A stretch of DNA of 64,000 nt from Glycomyces harbinensis (GCF_900101745.1 NZ_FNAD01000002.1:62001-126000), one strand, 5' to 3'; positions 26,601 through 35,276 are shown, counted from the stretch's first letter. The notes: a model not told the origin generated them from the sequence alone. Translations and numbers: made by a program.

Positions 26601-29600
26601 GGGTCTGAGTCATGGCGACCTTCGCGGTCAAGATGTCGCGGTCTTCGAGGTCGCCGATGCCGAACCGGACCACCGACCGCCACAGGCCGCAGGCATCCGG
26701 TGCGCAGCTGGACCACCAGTTGAGGCCGACCCGCATGCCGCCGGAGCGGGGCCAGTCCTTGTCGTTCGTCCACGACGAGCTCGGACGGGACTCGAAGATG
26801 TTCGCCCACGCCTGCCGTTTGCCCACAAACGGCGGGTCGATGGTGATCGGGAACTGCGCATCTTCGCTGGCGAGGAGCGCCGCATCCGGGATCACGGTGA
26901 GCGTGGTCGAACTCAGGTCGACTTCGACCGGGGCGTACAGGCCCGGCATCGTGTCATCCTCGCCGAGAACCGTGTCGGGGACCTCCTCCTCGGCTGCGGC
27001 GAAGGATTCCGCCACGGGCGCCTCGGCCGCCGGGTCGGGGACCACCGAGGCGTCCCACATGTACGCCGCAGGCGCCGAGAACACGACCTCCCCGGCGGTG
27101 TCAGTCGCGGTGATCTCACCGGTCGCCGCATCCTGCGCGACCGTCAGGCCCTCGGATTCGATGCCCAGCTCGATCGACGCAAGTTCGGGGTTCTGGGCCG
27201 CTTCGGCGGTTTTGACGACGAGCGCGTATGTGAACCCGTCCGCACTCGACGACACCTGCAGATCGACACCTGACAGAACTTCGGCAAAGGTCGCCGTGTC
27301 ACCGTCGATGACGGGGGCCGGCAGTTCGGTCGGCCACGACAGGGCGATCGAGCCGCCCTCAGGAGAGGTCGCAGTCACGAACGGGTCCGTCCCGCCTGAG
27401 GAGACGGCGATGTCGGAGACCGCCGCGGTAGTGGTGATCGCACCGTCGGCCGTTTCGGTGAAGGTCGTGTCGACTTCAGTCCAGGCGCCTTCAGCGTCCG
27501 GTGCCCAGGCCGGGACCGCGCCGGCCTCAGCGGTCAGCGTCCCTTCAGGGTTGGCGACCACGCGGGTGCTGTAGTCCTGCAGCCCGGTGACGACGACGCC
27601 CATACCGCACGCCTCGGCCAGCAGCAGCGCCCCGCCCTCGGTCTCAGCCTCCAGCGTGTCCACTGCCGGGTCGAGCCCGGTGATATCGAACGGGCAGGTC
27701 AAGGTCGTCACCGAAACCTCCTCGATCGCATCAAGGGTGGAGTCGACCCCGAACGAGCACCAGGTGGTGTACCGGTTCGTCGCCTGGTCCGAGGTCGTCG
27801 TCCGCGCCCGCACCTCATAGGTGCCATCCGGCAACGGCGTCTCCACCTGCCAGCTGTAGGCCTGGCCGGACACCGCCGGCGAAGCACTGACATGCTGCGC
27901 CACAGTCGCACCGGACGCATCGCGGACCTCGAAGCCCGCCGTCGAGGCCGCATCCGAGAAGTGCGGCACCGCCGACAGCGTCGGCTGCGAACCGGTCACC
28001 CGCGCGCCTTCCGGAGCGAGGCAGTTGATGCCGTCCATCGTCAAGTCCGAGGGCACCGCCATCGTGGGCACATATGAGATCGTCAGGTGCGCCGTCGCCA
28101 CGTCGGCACGGAACCACTGCTCCCGGTTCGCCTCATCCGAGGCCCGCAATCCAAGCGTGATCGACTGGTACGGCTCATTGGCGTGCCGGTTGACGTGATA
28201 GGTCAAGTCATCCGAGTCGAAGGCGACCGAACGCACCGGATAAGCCTCCGAGCAACCTCCCGAGCCATTGGCACTTTGGACGGTTTGCATGTCAAGCGGA
28301 GCGCCGTGCAACCAGTTCCCCGCAGTCGAGTTCCACGACGTCGGCGTCGTGCCCTTGGTGACGATATTCGTCTGCCACAGCTCCAGCGGGTAGGAGTTGC
28401 AACCGCCGGTGTGCTTGATGTCGAGCGACATCACCGCCGAATTGACGGCGGCGTATTCGAGCGAGCGCAGGTCGAAGCGGATCATCGACCGCCACACGCC
28501 ATAGCCCTCTTCCCCGGGTGCGGCCCAGCCGTTGAAGCCCATGCGCAGGCCGCCCGAGCGCGGCCACGCCGCGTCGTCCCACCAGGTCGTGTCGGCATAA
28601 GCGTCGCTGCCCACCGTCGCCCACGCCCAGTTCGTCGACTCGAACGACGGGTCGAGCACCACCGGGAACACCGTCTCCGGATCAGCCAGCATCGCCGCAT
28701 CGGGCGTGATGGTCAACGCGTCGCCATCGAGCGCGAGCGCCATGTGCTCCACCCGGCCCGGATCCCCAGGGTCGGCGTCCGAACCGGTGTCAGACTGGGC
28801 GAGCGACTCGGCGAAGGACTGGGTCGGTCCGGCCGCCGGAACATCTGCCGAGGCCGGAACCGACGCGTCCCACATCAGCGCGTTCGACGCCGTCAGCACC
28901 GCTTCCCCAGTCGACGGATCGGTCGCAGTCAGCGCGCCACTGCTCGAGTCCTGCGTCACCTCAAGCGTCCCGCCGAGCACGACCTCGATCTGCTGCAATG
29001 CCGGATCCTGGGCTGCGTCAGCGGTCTTGACCTCAAGCCGATAGGCGAACCCGGTAGCACCGGTCTCGACCACGAGATCGACCCCCGCGATCACCTCGGC
29101 ATACCGGGCCTGCGGCCCCCCCAAGACCGGAGCCGGGAGCGCTTCGGGCCACCACAAGTCCAGCGTCTCTCCGGACTCGGTCGTCAAGCTCGCCAGCGGC
29201 TGCGCGTCACCTCCCGAAGACACCACGAGACTCCCCGGGACCGCGGCCGCCTCGACCAGACCCTCATCGCCGAACACTAGTTCGGGATTGATGTCGATCC
29301 ACGCCCCGCCGTCGTCGGTGGTCCACTGCGGAGACGCGTACACCTCGGCCGTGATCGACCCATCGGTCTCGGCCGTGAACTTGGCCGCCTCGCTCCGCAG
29401 CGAATCGACCTCCACAGGGTGATCGCAAGCAGCCGCCAGATCCAGCGCCTCAGCTTCGGAACCGACGATGAAACCGGCCTCGTCGACACCACTGCAATCC
29501 GGTGCGATCTCGGCGGCAGCGGTCTCCACCAGCAGCATCGAACTGACCAGGGCCGACGCAACAGACAAGACTCCAGCGCGCTGCGCAACCCGCTTCAGAT

Positions 29601-29646
29601 CACGCGTTGCAGGCACGATGAGGGGAGCGTGGGGATTATGTGGCAT
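23605..29646 (-). CDS. Exported LamG/DNRLRE multidomain protein, partner of the RHS toxin
   Basis: 2013 aa. A signal peptide (VLSVASALVSSMLLVETAAA) ends about residue 45. Two related halves follow: residues about 45-520 and about 645-1150. Each has a Cys-containing leader (ALDLAAACDHPVEV and ALLLAEACGMGVVV), a domain ending in LMWDASVP or YMWDASVV, and a DNRLRE-like domain with WPRSGGLRMGFN or WPRSGGMRVGLN. From about 1340 to the end are three LamG (concanavalin-like) domains, each with a YTVAAWVRLD or FSIGAWVKPD type strand and a LYINGVLDATRT type strand. It should be surface or secreted and bind glycans or cell wall. The RHS gene starts 35 bases later, so they form an operon. Confidence 0.85.
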   Translation of the reverse strand: MPHNPHAPLIVPATRDLKRVAQRAGVLSVASALVSSMLLVETAAAEIAPDCSGVDEAGFIVGSEAEALDLAAACDHPVEVDSLRSEAAKFTAETDGSITAEVYASPQWTTDDGGAWIDINPELVFGDEGLVEAAAVPGSLVVSSGGDAQPLASLTTESGETLDLWWPEALPAPVLGGPQARYAEVIAGVDLVVETGATGFAYRLEVKTADAAQDPALQQIEVVLGGTLEVTQDSSSGALTATDPSTGEAVLTASNALMWDASVPASADVPAAGPTQSFAESLAQSDTGSDADPGDPGRVEHMALALDGDALTITPDAAMLADPETVFPVVLDPSFESTNWAWATVGSDAYADTTWWDDAAWPRSGGLRMGFNGWAAPGEEGYGVWRSMIRFDLRSLEYAAVNSAVMSLDIKHTGGCNSYPLELWQTNIVTKGTTPTSWNSTAGNWLHGAPLDMQTVQSANGSGGCSEAYPVRSVAFDSDDLTYHVNRHANEPYQSITLGLRASDEANREQWFRADVATAHLTISYVPTMAVPSDLTMDGINCLAPEGARVTGSQPTLSAVPHFSDAASTAGFEVRDASGATVAQHVSASPAVSGQAYSWQVETPLPDGTYEVRARTTTSDQATNRYTTWCSFGVDSTLDAIEEVSVTTLTCPFDITGLDPAVDTLEAETEGGALLLAEACGMGVVVTGLQDYSTRVVANPEGTLTAEAGAVPAWAPDAEGAWTEVDTTFTETADGAITTTAAVSDIAVSSGGTDPFVTATSPEGGSIALSWPTELPAPVIDGDTATFAEVLSGVDLQVSSSADGFTYALVVKTAEAAQNPELASIELGIESEGLTVAQDAATGEITATDTAGEVVFSAPAAYMWDASVVPDPAAEAPVAESFAAAEEEVPDTVLGEDDTMPGLYAPVEVDLSSTTLTVIPDAALLASEDAQFPITIDPPFVGKRQAWANIFESRPSSSWTNDKDWPRSGGMRVGLNWWSSCAPDACGLWRSVVRFGIGDLEDRDILTAKVAMTQTHTGSCGSTSMELWEVNRKLSNGTHWNSITSSDPKPEHLQTKSVASSNTTGCATDYPDRDVNFDGSDIKTELQENVTAGRDWMSFMVRASDEGDPYSWRRIDIKSVELQVTYNRAATVPTSLQTNRQSCVTSGWTAASWTSEVQPLLSGVPHDADGKTGAKFEVRRNGSNANILTWATSRNQTDNIRIPWTVPKQYALGTGEYRWRMASLDDYKNGTDSAFSSWCYFRVDTTAPTPPKVELISPADPQAGDTVTFKLTATDTHSGLASFAYGVGTEALGAPVTATGGTATIEVTAPAEGGRVWLWVKAFDTAGNASQFTQADFYAPLNSGLQPVAAWRLDGDGFDDVSAVDLNGGAANLDLGLGRTSGWVDSDGQAPPGQAMLFGGADCVSTAGPAVNTSAQYTVAAWVRLDQADTNIRTIFSQSGAKGTGFALRYRGTSAEWDLMLTHADDGNGNNVTRAASTTDPVVGEWTHLAVTVDPGAKVIQLWANGVLEATRSFTHEAWNATGPINIGCSGSTSPYKQSGYFIGAVQHVAIWTGLITGDQVQTVMAGDLPAGLAGEWLLRENGIDTSMQANHMTVPETGATWVEDQWGRTASAADLDGAACVTAGDSVASLSEGSFSIGAWVKPDAVNATSEQTVVAEHGGEYYKFKLRMWTDGKWGLSLGTGPTGTGAQNVTATTTATLNEWTHLLAVYDAASSTASLYINGVLDATRTLTFEPWQGTGKLNIGCRGTQSGVAGGGLFNGTISRVQLWRGALTAEEATGVYGGNPAVEREGNWTLDYRSLADLQQGHDLTVTGALNTDYKWGRSASNRGNSALEFLGAAGWAQTAGPVVATDASFTIATRVYVNADADAPEYQTILSQGGQEKVGFNLNYQTDQTTWEGRFQFAMPSADTATSVTWHSLQSSQVIETGKWYHVAVVVNIPAKTMTMYVDGVASATGTGTATPWDAAGPLYLGVYGRLNGNLVQPFNGRIDSVQAWTSTLDPDRIGDLSRTTG

Positions 29647-29684
29647 GGGTGATACCGAATTCAGTTAGTCAACTGGGGGAGGCA

Positions 29685-29707
29685 GTTCTGAGCGTTCAAC
29701 TCAGAAC
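29685..29707. promoter_or_regulatory. 8-bp inverted repeat upstream of the LamG-RHS operon
   Basis: GTTCTGAG (29685-29692) and CTCAGAAC (29700-29707) are exact reverse complements with a 7-base gap. It lies 39 bases before the start of the LamG gene, so it could be an operator or a leader hairpin. Confidence 0.4.
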
Positions 29708-30251
29708 CGAGCGTGACACTATCCATCCTCGATCGGACTGTCAACAAGCGACCACAACCGGTTAATACCGCAATATGGACAATCCATACAGACGAGTCCG
29801 AATCCCGCGCCGCCCCACTGCCCGAAATCATCGAACCGAAAACCCGTTCCCGCAGCAGAGGCAGCCCGCGTCGACCGACCTACTCGAAAACTGTGATTCA
29901 CGACACTCTAGCACAGTTGAGTGCTCTCAACCAACGTGGAGGGTGCTTGGAGTCCAGCCACCACGTTGGCCCGCGCCAGGATGCACTCCTCGTCTCGCAG
30001 GATCTGTCAATCTTCCGGAGGCAGCCGCCTCGGCCTTGCCAATAACCATTCACTTGGAGTGCCGGTAATCCTCGTTTATGGGCAGAATGAAGCACGAGCC
30101 AGTCATCGTCGGGGCCAGTGGCGCGAGCCAATCGACGTATGGTGCATTGCCACAGCCCGCCGATAGCGCTCGAGATGGCCGCTGAAATGAGGACGCTGCA
30201 GAGCGCGTAAAGGGTCGGCAGTTGATCGTTGCCTTCGCATGGGTCCGCGAT

Positions 30252-30530
30252 TTACTGGTGATGGGAAGGAGCGATGTCGAGATGGCTGAGGTCAGGCCAC
30301 TGGCGTATGGGGTCCTCGAGCCAGGAATGGATTTCGAGTGAGCGCAGGTACCCATCGCGGGTGAAGAGGATGACGCCGGCGTATACGTCGTCGTTGTCGA
30401 TGTAGTTGCCGTCGACCAGTGGCCGGCCCTCATGCGCAGGCGCGGGATCGTACTGGGTCTTGTCGACCCAGAGGTCGACCGAGACCCAACGCAGTCGTCT
30501 GCACCTGAGTGCGTGCACCCTCCCGCAACT
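30252..30530 (-). pseudogene. C-terminal fragment of an unknown gene
   Basis: The frame reads SVDLWVDKTQYDPAPAHEGR, then DDVYAGVILFTRDGYLRSLE and ends SHLDIAPSHHQ. The strand pattern looks like a real C-terminal domain, but upstream of SVDLW the frame loses sense and no start or homology continues, so it is probably a truncated or frameshifted gene. The rest of 29708-31123 (about 1.4 kb) has only weak frames, and I see no other gene, tRNA or repeat in it. Confidence 0.35.
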
Positions 30531-31123
30531 CGGATACAGCAGAGCGTCAAGTGGGGGCTCGTGTCTGCGTTCGAATCGGTACTGTGGCCTGGTGGACGAA
30601 CTCAGCACGTTCGCAACACCCCCGGTCCCCCTTGATACGGCAGTTCCCAGACTGCCTTCGGAAGCGGGCCTGTACGCATGGTGGGCCCCGGTCTCCTCCT
30701 CGAAACCAAGGGCTACCAGACTCAGCGGACCGACCGGGTCATGCTCATACCGAGCGATGAGGTGCGCCTGACCGAATGGATGCACCATCACCTGCAGTTG
30801 AACTGGATCACCGAAACCAGTCGAGACACGACTGATCGCCGCCTTGCAGCCGCCACTCAACACCCACGGCGCCGCACCCGGACCCGCAGCCGACACCATC
30901 AATAGAGCACGATCGGCCTTCCGGCGCAGCGCGTCCACCCCGGCCGACGAGACTCCGTGACGGCGCGAGGATCCAGAGTGTGATCAGAGCCACGCGGGAA
31001 GTCGAGAGCGGTCTCGATCCCGCGACCAGCGAGTTTCCGAAACGGCCCTTCCGTCACGGAGGCTCCAAGACGAAAGTCGCTCCTGCTATTGCCAAGCAAT
31101 GGCCGCGAGGATATCCAGGAGGA

Positions 31124-31327
31124 ATGCCTACCTCCTCGCTCGGACCCTGGATCGACATCGCCCTCGCGCTACCTGCACTAGTAACCGCCTTCACCGCAAC
31201 GCTCGCATTGCGAGGAGTCCCCGCCGAGCACCGCGCCGAGATCAGCCGCGCTCTCGTCGTGTTCGCCCTCGCCCTCTTGGCCCGGCGACAACATCGGCGC
31301 TGTGCTCATGCCGTGGACCCGGACTAG
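31124..31327 (+). CDS. Small hydrophobic protein, uncertain
   Basis: 67 aa: MPTSSLGPWIDIALALPALV, then TAFTATLALRGVP and EISRALVVFALALLARRQ. Two hydrophobic stretches with a charged turn between them resemble small actinobacterial membrane-associated proteins of unknown role. AGGAGG precedes the ATG but only one base away, which is too close for good initiation, so the true start may differ or the gene may be a fragment. It is followed after 217 bases by the 239-aa membrane protein gene. Confidence 0.35.
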   Translation: MPTSSLGPWIDIALALPALVTAFTATLALRGVPAEHRAEISRALVVFALALLARRQHRRCAHAVDPD

Positions 31328-31544
31328 AGCCCGCGGGGAAGTCTTCGATACCGGGACGACTGTGCGGCGCGATTGGGGCACAACGACAGACCGGCTTACC
31401 CGCTCGGCTCACTCGGAGCGGTATCCGGAGGTTCACTATTGCGCACCATGCGGAGATCGGCCATATACTGACCGCACCCTCAACCCCAAAACTGGAAAGC
31501 CCCACTGCGCCCATGACACCGTCCCTGCTCCGTCCGGATCGCAC

Positions 31545-32264
31545 ATGAGGTACATCGCCGAACACGCGCTCCCCGTGGGTCTGACCCTCACCGGCGCATG
31601 CATCGCGCTGGCGCTCGTGCGGTTCTACTTCTCCCCGCGGGAGTCGAAAAAGTTCGTCGCCAACGTCCTGGCGCTCGCGTTCCTGTTCCTCGCCACCACC
31701 GTCTGGTTCGCAGCGAACCGCGACTACATCGTCGAACACGACACCGGCTTCGTGGACCTCTTCAGCGAGGAGCCTCGGTCCTCGCTGCCGACCGAAACCG
31801 GCATCAGCGAATGGAAGGCCGCTTTCAGCGGCTTCACACTGACCTGGCCCGAGGATGAGACGCTTGCAACCGAGCGGCCGCGCGACCTGATCAGCTTCGG
31901 CCCCGACATCGACGGTTACTATGCCGGCCAAGGCAGGCAGGAAGGCGCGTCCCTGTTCGCCGCCGTCGGATTCGAAGGCGGCGAGGTCGCTTGGTTCACC
32001 TGCCACGCGCTGGGGGTACGCACCAGCACTGCCGAGGACTTCCTCAACACCTGCTGGGCCGCGGCCGCGATCATCGGCGCCGACCAAGCGGCAGGTGCCG
32101 AACGTTTCGCATGGGCTCTCGAGCTGACTGGAGAAGACTCGGGCGGAGGGCTCGTCCAGGTCCTTGAAACCGTCTGCCCGGCACACCTGACTGCGACCTC
32201 GCTGAGCTCGACCGAGACCTACCTCAACATGCAATTCAGCATCACACCCGCGCCAGACTGCTGA
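31545..32264 (+). CDS. Unknown protein with two membrane segments
   Basis: 239 aa from the ATG of MRYIAEHALPVG. Hydrophobic helices at about 9-27 (LPVGLTLTGACIALALVRF) and 40-57 (VLALAFLFLATTVWFAA) flank a short basic loop. The rest is a soluble acidic domain (EWKAAFSGFTLTWPEDETLA) that should face outside, with a Cys pair later (WFTCHALG, LNTCWAAA) and near the end (VLETVCPAH). No family recognised. It is 11 bases upstream of the DUF1963-like gene in the same direction, so they are probably an operon. TATACT at 31464-31469 could be its -10 box. Confidence 0.6.
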   Translation: MRYIAEHALPVGLTLTGACIALALVRFYFSPRESKKFVANVLALAFLFLATTVWFAANRDYIVEHDTGFVDLFSEEPRSSLPTETGISEWKAAFSGFTLTWPEDETLATERPRDLISFGPDIDGYYAGQGRQEGASLFAAVGFEGGEVAWFTCHALGVRTSTAEDFLNTCWAAAAIIGADQAAGAERFAWALELTGEDSGGGLVQVLETVCPAHLTATSLSSTETYLNMQFSITPAPDC

Positions 32265-32275
32265 GGAACTTCGAC

Positions 32276-33259
32276 ATGCCCTTCACCACGCCGCCCCGAC
32301 CCGTCGACGTCGCCGCGTTCTGGCCCGAACTCGCGACGCTCGCCCGCACTGCAGTCCGTCTGCATCCGCGCCGGGGCGAGCCGACCGCCTACCAGTCCTC
32401 CATCGGCGGGCCACTGCTGTGGCCCGAAAGCGAGCCCTGGCCGACCTGCGATGGCGCGCACGAATGGGACGTACTCGCCACATTGGATGAAGTGGCGGCA
32501 TATCGCCGCACCATAGCGAGGGCCTGGAGCCCCGACGGCGCAGGCCCGCCCCACTTCACCACCGAGGACCGGACCCTCCTCGACCTGCTCAACGAAATTC
32601 AAAGCGATCGCACCAGGCGGACCGGACTCCAGGCCGAACCGGCAGCACTCCTTCCCGTTGCGCAGCTGTTCACACGCGACGTCCCCGGACTGCCGCTGGG
32701 CAACCGGTTCGACCTCCTCCAAGTGCTGTGGTGCCCCTACGACCACGCGGAGGAGTACCAGCCCGCGGTCCACCTGCGCTGGCGCAACACTGCCGATCAG
32801 CCCATGACTGCCGCGCTCCCGCCGGCAGACACCCTCGTGGGCTTCGCCGACTACGTTCCGAACCCCTGCACGGTAGCCCCGGAGCCAGTCACCGAATACC
32901 CCGACTTCGGTCTCCTCCCGCCTGACCTTGCCGGCCGCATCGAGGCGCATGAGCGTGTCACCGACGACTTCGGGTATCGCGAACTCGCACTGGCGCCGGG
33001 ATGGAAGGCGAACGGCCACGGCACCATGTGGATGCTGATCGACGCCTTCGACGTGCGCTGCGAATGCGGCGCCGAAGCGAAACCGCTGTTGACCGCTGCA
33101 ACTCGCAGATGGGGCTCGTCGAACCCCCTTTGGATGCCCCTTGAGGACGGCGATCGCGTGGAGGACGCTGTCGAGATCGTCATCGGCCGCGGCGCCGACC
33201 TCCAGATCTTCCACTGCGGCACCGACCCGGCCCACGCACCCGTGACCGTCATAGTCTGA
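32276..33259 (+). CDS. DUF1963-like (YwqG-type) protein
   Basis: 327 aa, cytoplasmic. The segment SSIGGPLLWPESEPWPTCDG (about 42-61) and the late part YRELALAPGWKANGHGTMWM, followed by CECGAEAKPLLT, match a large actinobacterial group related to DUF1963. These are beta-rich proteins, often next to toxins or SMI1-type immunity genes; their biochemical role is unknown. It starts 11 bases after the membrane protein gene. Remnant F2 and HTH module copy 2 lie immediately downstream. Confidence 0.6.
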   Translation: MPFTTPPRPVDVAAFWPELATLARTAVRLHPRRGEPTAYQSSIGGPLLWPESEPWPTCDGAHEWDVLATLDEVAAYRRTIARAWSPDGAGPPHFTTEDRTLLDLLNEIQSDRTRRTGLQAEPAALLPVAQLFTRDVPGLPLGNRFDLLQVLWCPYDHAEEYQPAVHLRWRNTADQPMTAALPPADTLVGFADYVPNPCTVAPEPVTEYPDFGLLPPDLAGRIEAHERVTDDFGYRELALAPGWKANGHGTMWMLIDAFDVRCECGAEAKPLLTAATRRWGSSNPLWMPLEDGDRVEDAVEIVIGRGADLQIFHCGTDPAHAPVTVIV

Positions 33260-33273
33260 GCTATGTGACGAAC

Positions 33274-33384
33274 CCGGGTCATGTCACGGACCCGTACGTC
33301 CTGAACTCATCGGGAACGACTGGTTTGCGATTTCAGGAGACGTACGGCAGGGATGGCAACGAGCTAACCGCTGGCATTGAATGA
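33274..33384 (+). pseudogene. Remnant F2, degenerate relative of F1
   Basis: Reads PGHVTDPYVLNSSGTTG, then QETYGRDGNELTAGIE and stop. It aligns with F1 (13526-13651) over the ends with a short deletion in the middle. It lies 14 bases after the DUF1963-like gene and 72 bases before the 3' end of HTH module copy 2. There is no start codon. Confidence 0.45.
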
Positions 33385-33455
33385 AGCATCGCCCTCCCCT
33401 GCCCGTCCCCGACGTTGCCGGTCCCCCGTATTCGACGTCGATCAGCCCCGCTCAC

Positions 33456-33650
33456 CTACCATTCGGCGCGATTCGAGACCGTCTTAACCGAACCCACGGC
33501 CGGGTCGATCGCCTCGGGATCGGGAGCGAGGTTCTGGGCTCGCAGTCGCTCGGTCTTGGCGATCCGGGTGAGAACCCCGGCAATGCGATGAGCATCGATG
33601 GTCTCGCGGCGCTCGCCGCGCACCCTGATCCTGCGGTCATGTCCTGACAT
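33456..33650 (-). CDS. Small basic protein of the repeated HTH module, copy 2
   Basis: 64 aa, MSGHDRRIRVRGERRETI then DAHRIAGVLTRIAKTERL. It is nearly identical to copy 1 (12829) up to DPAVGSV, then ends differently (KTVSNRAEW). It lies 61 bases after the HTH gene on the same strand. The abrupt change at the 3' end in both copies marks the edge of the repeated unit. Function unknown. Confidence 0.65.
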   Translation of the reverse strand: MSGHDRRIRVRGERRETIDAHRIAGVLTRIAKTERLRAQNLAPDPEAIDPAVGSVKTVSNRAEW

Positions 33651-33711
33651 CGCCCGACCGTAACCCCAGAGTCCTCACATTCCGAGGAAGCGACCGTGCC
33701 GTGTCGCCCCC

Positions 33712-34005
33712 TCAAACGGCCAGCAGCCGATAGATGCTCCGGCGGCTGATCCTGTACTCAGCAGCCAGCGCCTTCTTGCAGTAGCCGGCCCGGGCCGCGG
33801 TCAGTAGCCGCTGGTAGTCATCCTGGTCCAGGCGGTCGCGGATAGCGCGGGGCTGGCCGTTGCGGGAGGCAGCGGCCAGCTCGGAGACTTGCGGACCAGT
33901 CTGGTGTCGTTCCGGGGCCCCGGCCGCCAAAATGACGTCCCGTACGCGCACCAACCTGGCCGTGGCCTGCGGTGATGAGTTGGAGTAAGCAATGTTAAGG
34001 TCCAC
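33712..34005 (-). CDS. Hin-type HTH protein of the repeated module, copy 2
   Basis: 97 aa from GTG (VDLNIAYSNSSPQ), the same length as copy 1. The HTH reads KKALAAEYRISRRSIYRLLA; the Gly of the turn in copies 1 and 3 is Arg here, which may weaken DNA binding. The rest keeps VSELAAASRNGQPRAIRDR. Its upstream region is the A3 repeat with the 10-base-spaced GGTTAT words. It is followed by the small basic gene, as in copy 1. Confidence 0.7.
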   Translation of the reverse strand: MDLNIAYSNSSPQATARLVRVRDVILAAGAPERHQTGPQVSELAAASRNGQPRAIRDRLDQDDYQRLLTAARAGYCKKALAAEYRISRRSIYRLLAV

Positions 34006-34017
34006 TAACCAAATAAC

Positions 34018-34084
34018 CCGGACATTCAGACGGTTACGCCTCATTTCAAATGATCCACGCTAGGTTATGAGTGGTTATGCCCAA
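34018..34084. repeat. Repeat A3, diverged copy upstream of HTH copy 2
   Basis: Aligns with A1 and A2 over CCGGACATNCAG, the CTCAT-AATGATCC core and two GGTTAT words at 34063 and 34073, again 10 bases apart. It begins 13 bases upstream of the HTH start, so it is that gene's promoter or operator region. It links the A repeats to the HTH module. Confidence 0.6.
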
Positions 34085-34629
34085 TCTTCACGGACTCTCG
34101 AGCCGACGGCGCCCGTATTGCGGCAGTCGTGGTCGCTGTCGGCGAGTTCCTGCAGGAACTCGAGGAACGCAGCGATAGCGGCATCATTGTCCGGGAAGTA
34201 ATACGGGATCGTCCCCGCCGCTTGGCACCGCTGGCAGTGCAGCGCATGGTGGGTCTCCTGGAAGACGAGAATGTCACCGTAATCGTGGCAGTACGTGTCG
34301 CCGCAGGAAGGCTCCTTCATGAGGAACCTCGTTAGCCGAGCGACGCCCTCTTCGAGCGAGAGCCTGCCGCCGAGGCATTCCTGAGCCACTTCCTTGGCGC
34401 GAGCGAAAGCAGCAGCGGGCCCAGAAGGGAACGCCCGCCCGAGCTCGGCGAAGACCTGCGGGACGAGCGCACAGATCTCAGAGCGGTCATCGCGCCGCAG
34501 ACACGCGAGGTCGATCAAGGCCTGCGACATCAAACCCGCGCTCAGGGACTCAGCGGCAGCCAGAGGCACGTCCATCCAGGGATCGAAATCGTAGAAGTAG
34601 TCCTCGCAGGCTCGAGCCAACGCATCCAT
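34075..34629 (-). CDS. Unknown 184-aa protein with Cys/His-rich segment
   Basis: The start was taken at ATG of MDALARACEDYFYDFDPWMD, where the acidic conserved-looking part begins; an upstream extension in frame is possible, as no ribosome site decides. The body is helical (AALADL-like and FARAKEVAQECLGG). Near residue 130-155 is CGDTYCHDYGDIL and THHALHCQRCQA, a C-x4-C...H...C-x2-C pattern that could bind zinc. No family recognised. It lies between repeat A3 and the four-helix membrane gene, both on the same strand. Confidence 0.5.
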   Translation of the reverse strand: MDALARACEDYFYDFDPWMDVPLAAAESLSAGLMSQALIDLACLRRDDRSEICALVPQVFAELGRAFPSGPAAAFARAKEVAQECLGGRLSLEEGVARLTRFLMKEPSCGDTYCHDYGDILVFQETHHALHCQRCQAAGTIPYYFPDNDAAIAAFLEFLQELADSDHDCRNTGAVGSRVREDWA

Positions 34630-34810
34630 ATGAGAACCATGCGCGATCGGTACTTCAACGTCAACTCGGTTCCCACCGTTCGCCACTCCCCCGCCCTCGC
34701 CCCTGCGGAACCAGGAGCGATCCAGGTCGGACCCGATCCGAATCCTCCCCGCCACCGATAAACATGCCAAATGGTGGCGGGCTATTGGACGGCAGCCGAG
34801 CACACCGACC

Positions 34811-35242
34811 TCAATTCACGACTGCGCCTGAGACTGTTGCCGTCTTGCGGTAGTGCCGCATCATCAGGACGTGCAACACCACAACGCCTACGGACTGGAG
34901 AACCAACAAGACCATGAAGAAAATGCCGGTCACTGCCATGGCCGCGAGGGCATACAGGATCAGCGCGATATAGGGGACGGAGTGCATCCGCTCTCCGAAG
35001 CCTCGACGGAGACGCGACTCCGCGCAGAACGCGGACGGGAGTACGACTAGGACGATTCCCAAAACGCTGCCAAATCCCGACAACACCAGCATGAGCACCA
35101 CTTCGGGCATGTCAGGTCCGCCAGTAGCGAAGGCCAGCAGGGAGATCAACGGCAACGTGATGATCCCGGTATTCAGGACAGACCATGATACAAAGCGCTT
35201 CACAAACCTGCGGAACGGGAAGCGGGGGAGGGGAGCCGACAT
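34811..35242 (-). CDS. Four-helix membrane protein, unknown
   Basis: 143 aa with a basic start (RFPFRRFVKRF) and four hydrophobic helices: VLNTGIITLPLISLLAFA, VVLMLVLSGFGSVLGIVLVV, SVPYIALILYALAAMAVTGI and FMVLLVLQSVGVVVLHVLM. GGAGG with good spacing precedes the ATG. The likely operator pair at 35277-35330 lies just upstream. No family recognised. Confidence 0.65.
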   Translation of the reverse strand: MSAPLPRFPFRRFVKRFVSWSVLNTGIITLPLISLLAFATGGPDMPEVVLMLVLSGFGSVLGIVLVVLPSAFCAESRLRRGFGERMHSVPYIALILYALAAMAVTGIFFMVLLVLQSVGVVVLHVLMMRHYRKTATVSGAVVN

Positions 35243-35276
35243 GGAACCTCCGACATCGGGGGCGCGGATTCACAAA

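Noticed and set aside
24829-29280. Many long plus-strand frames opposite the LamG and RHS genes
   Set aside because: They mirror the G/C-rich third positions of the minus-strand genes, are Arg/Gly/Pro-rich, and show no domains or ribosome sites.
29713-30045. 110-codon plus-strand frame downstream of the LamG promoter
   Set aside because: No ribosome site, biased composition, no domain; not supported as a gene.
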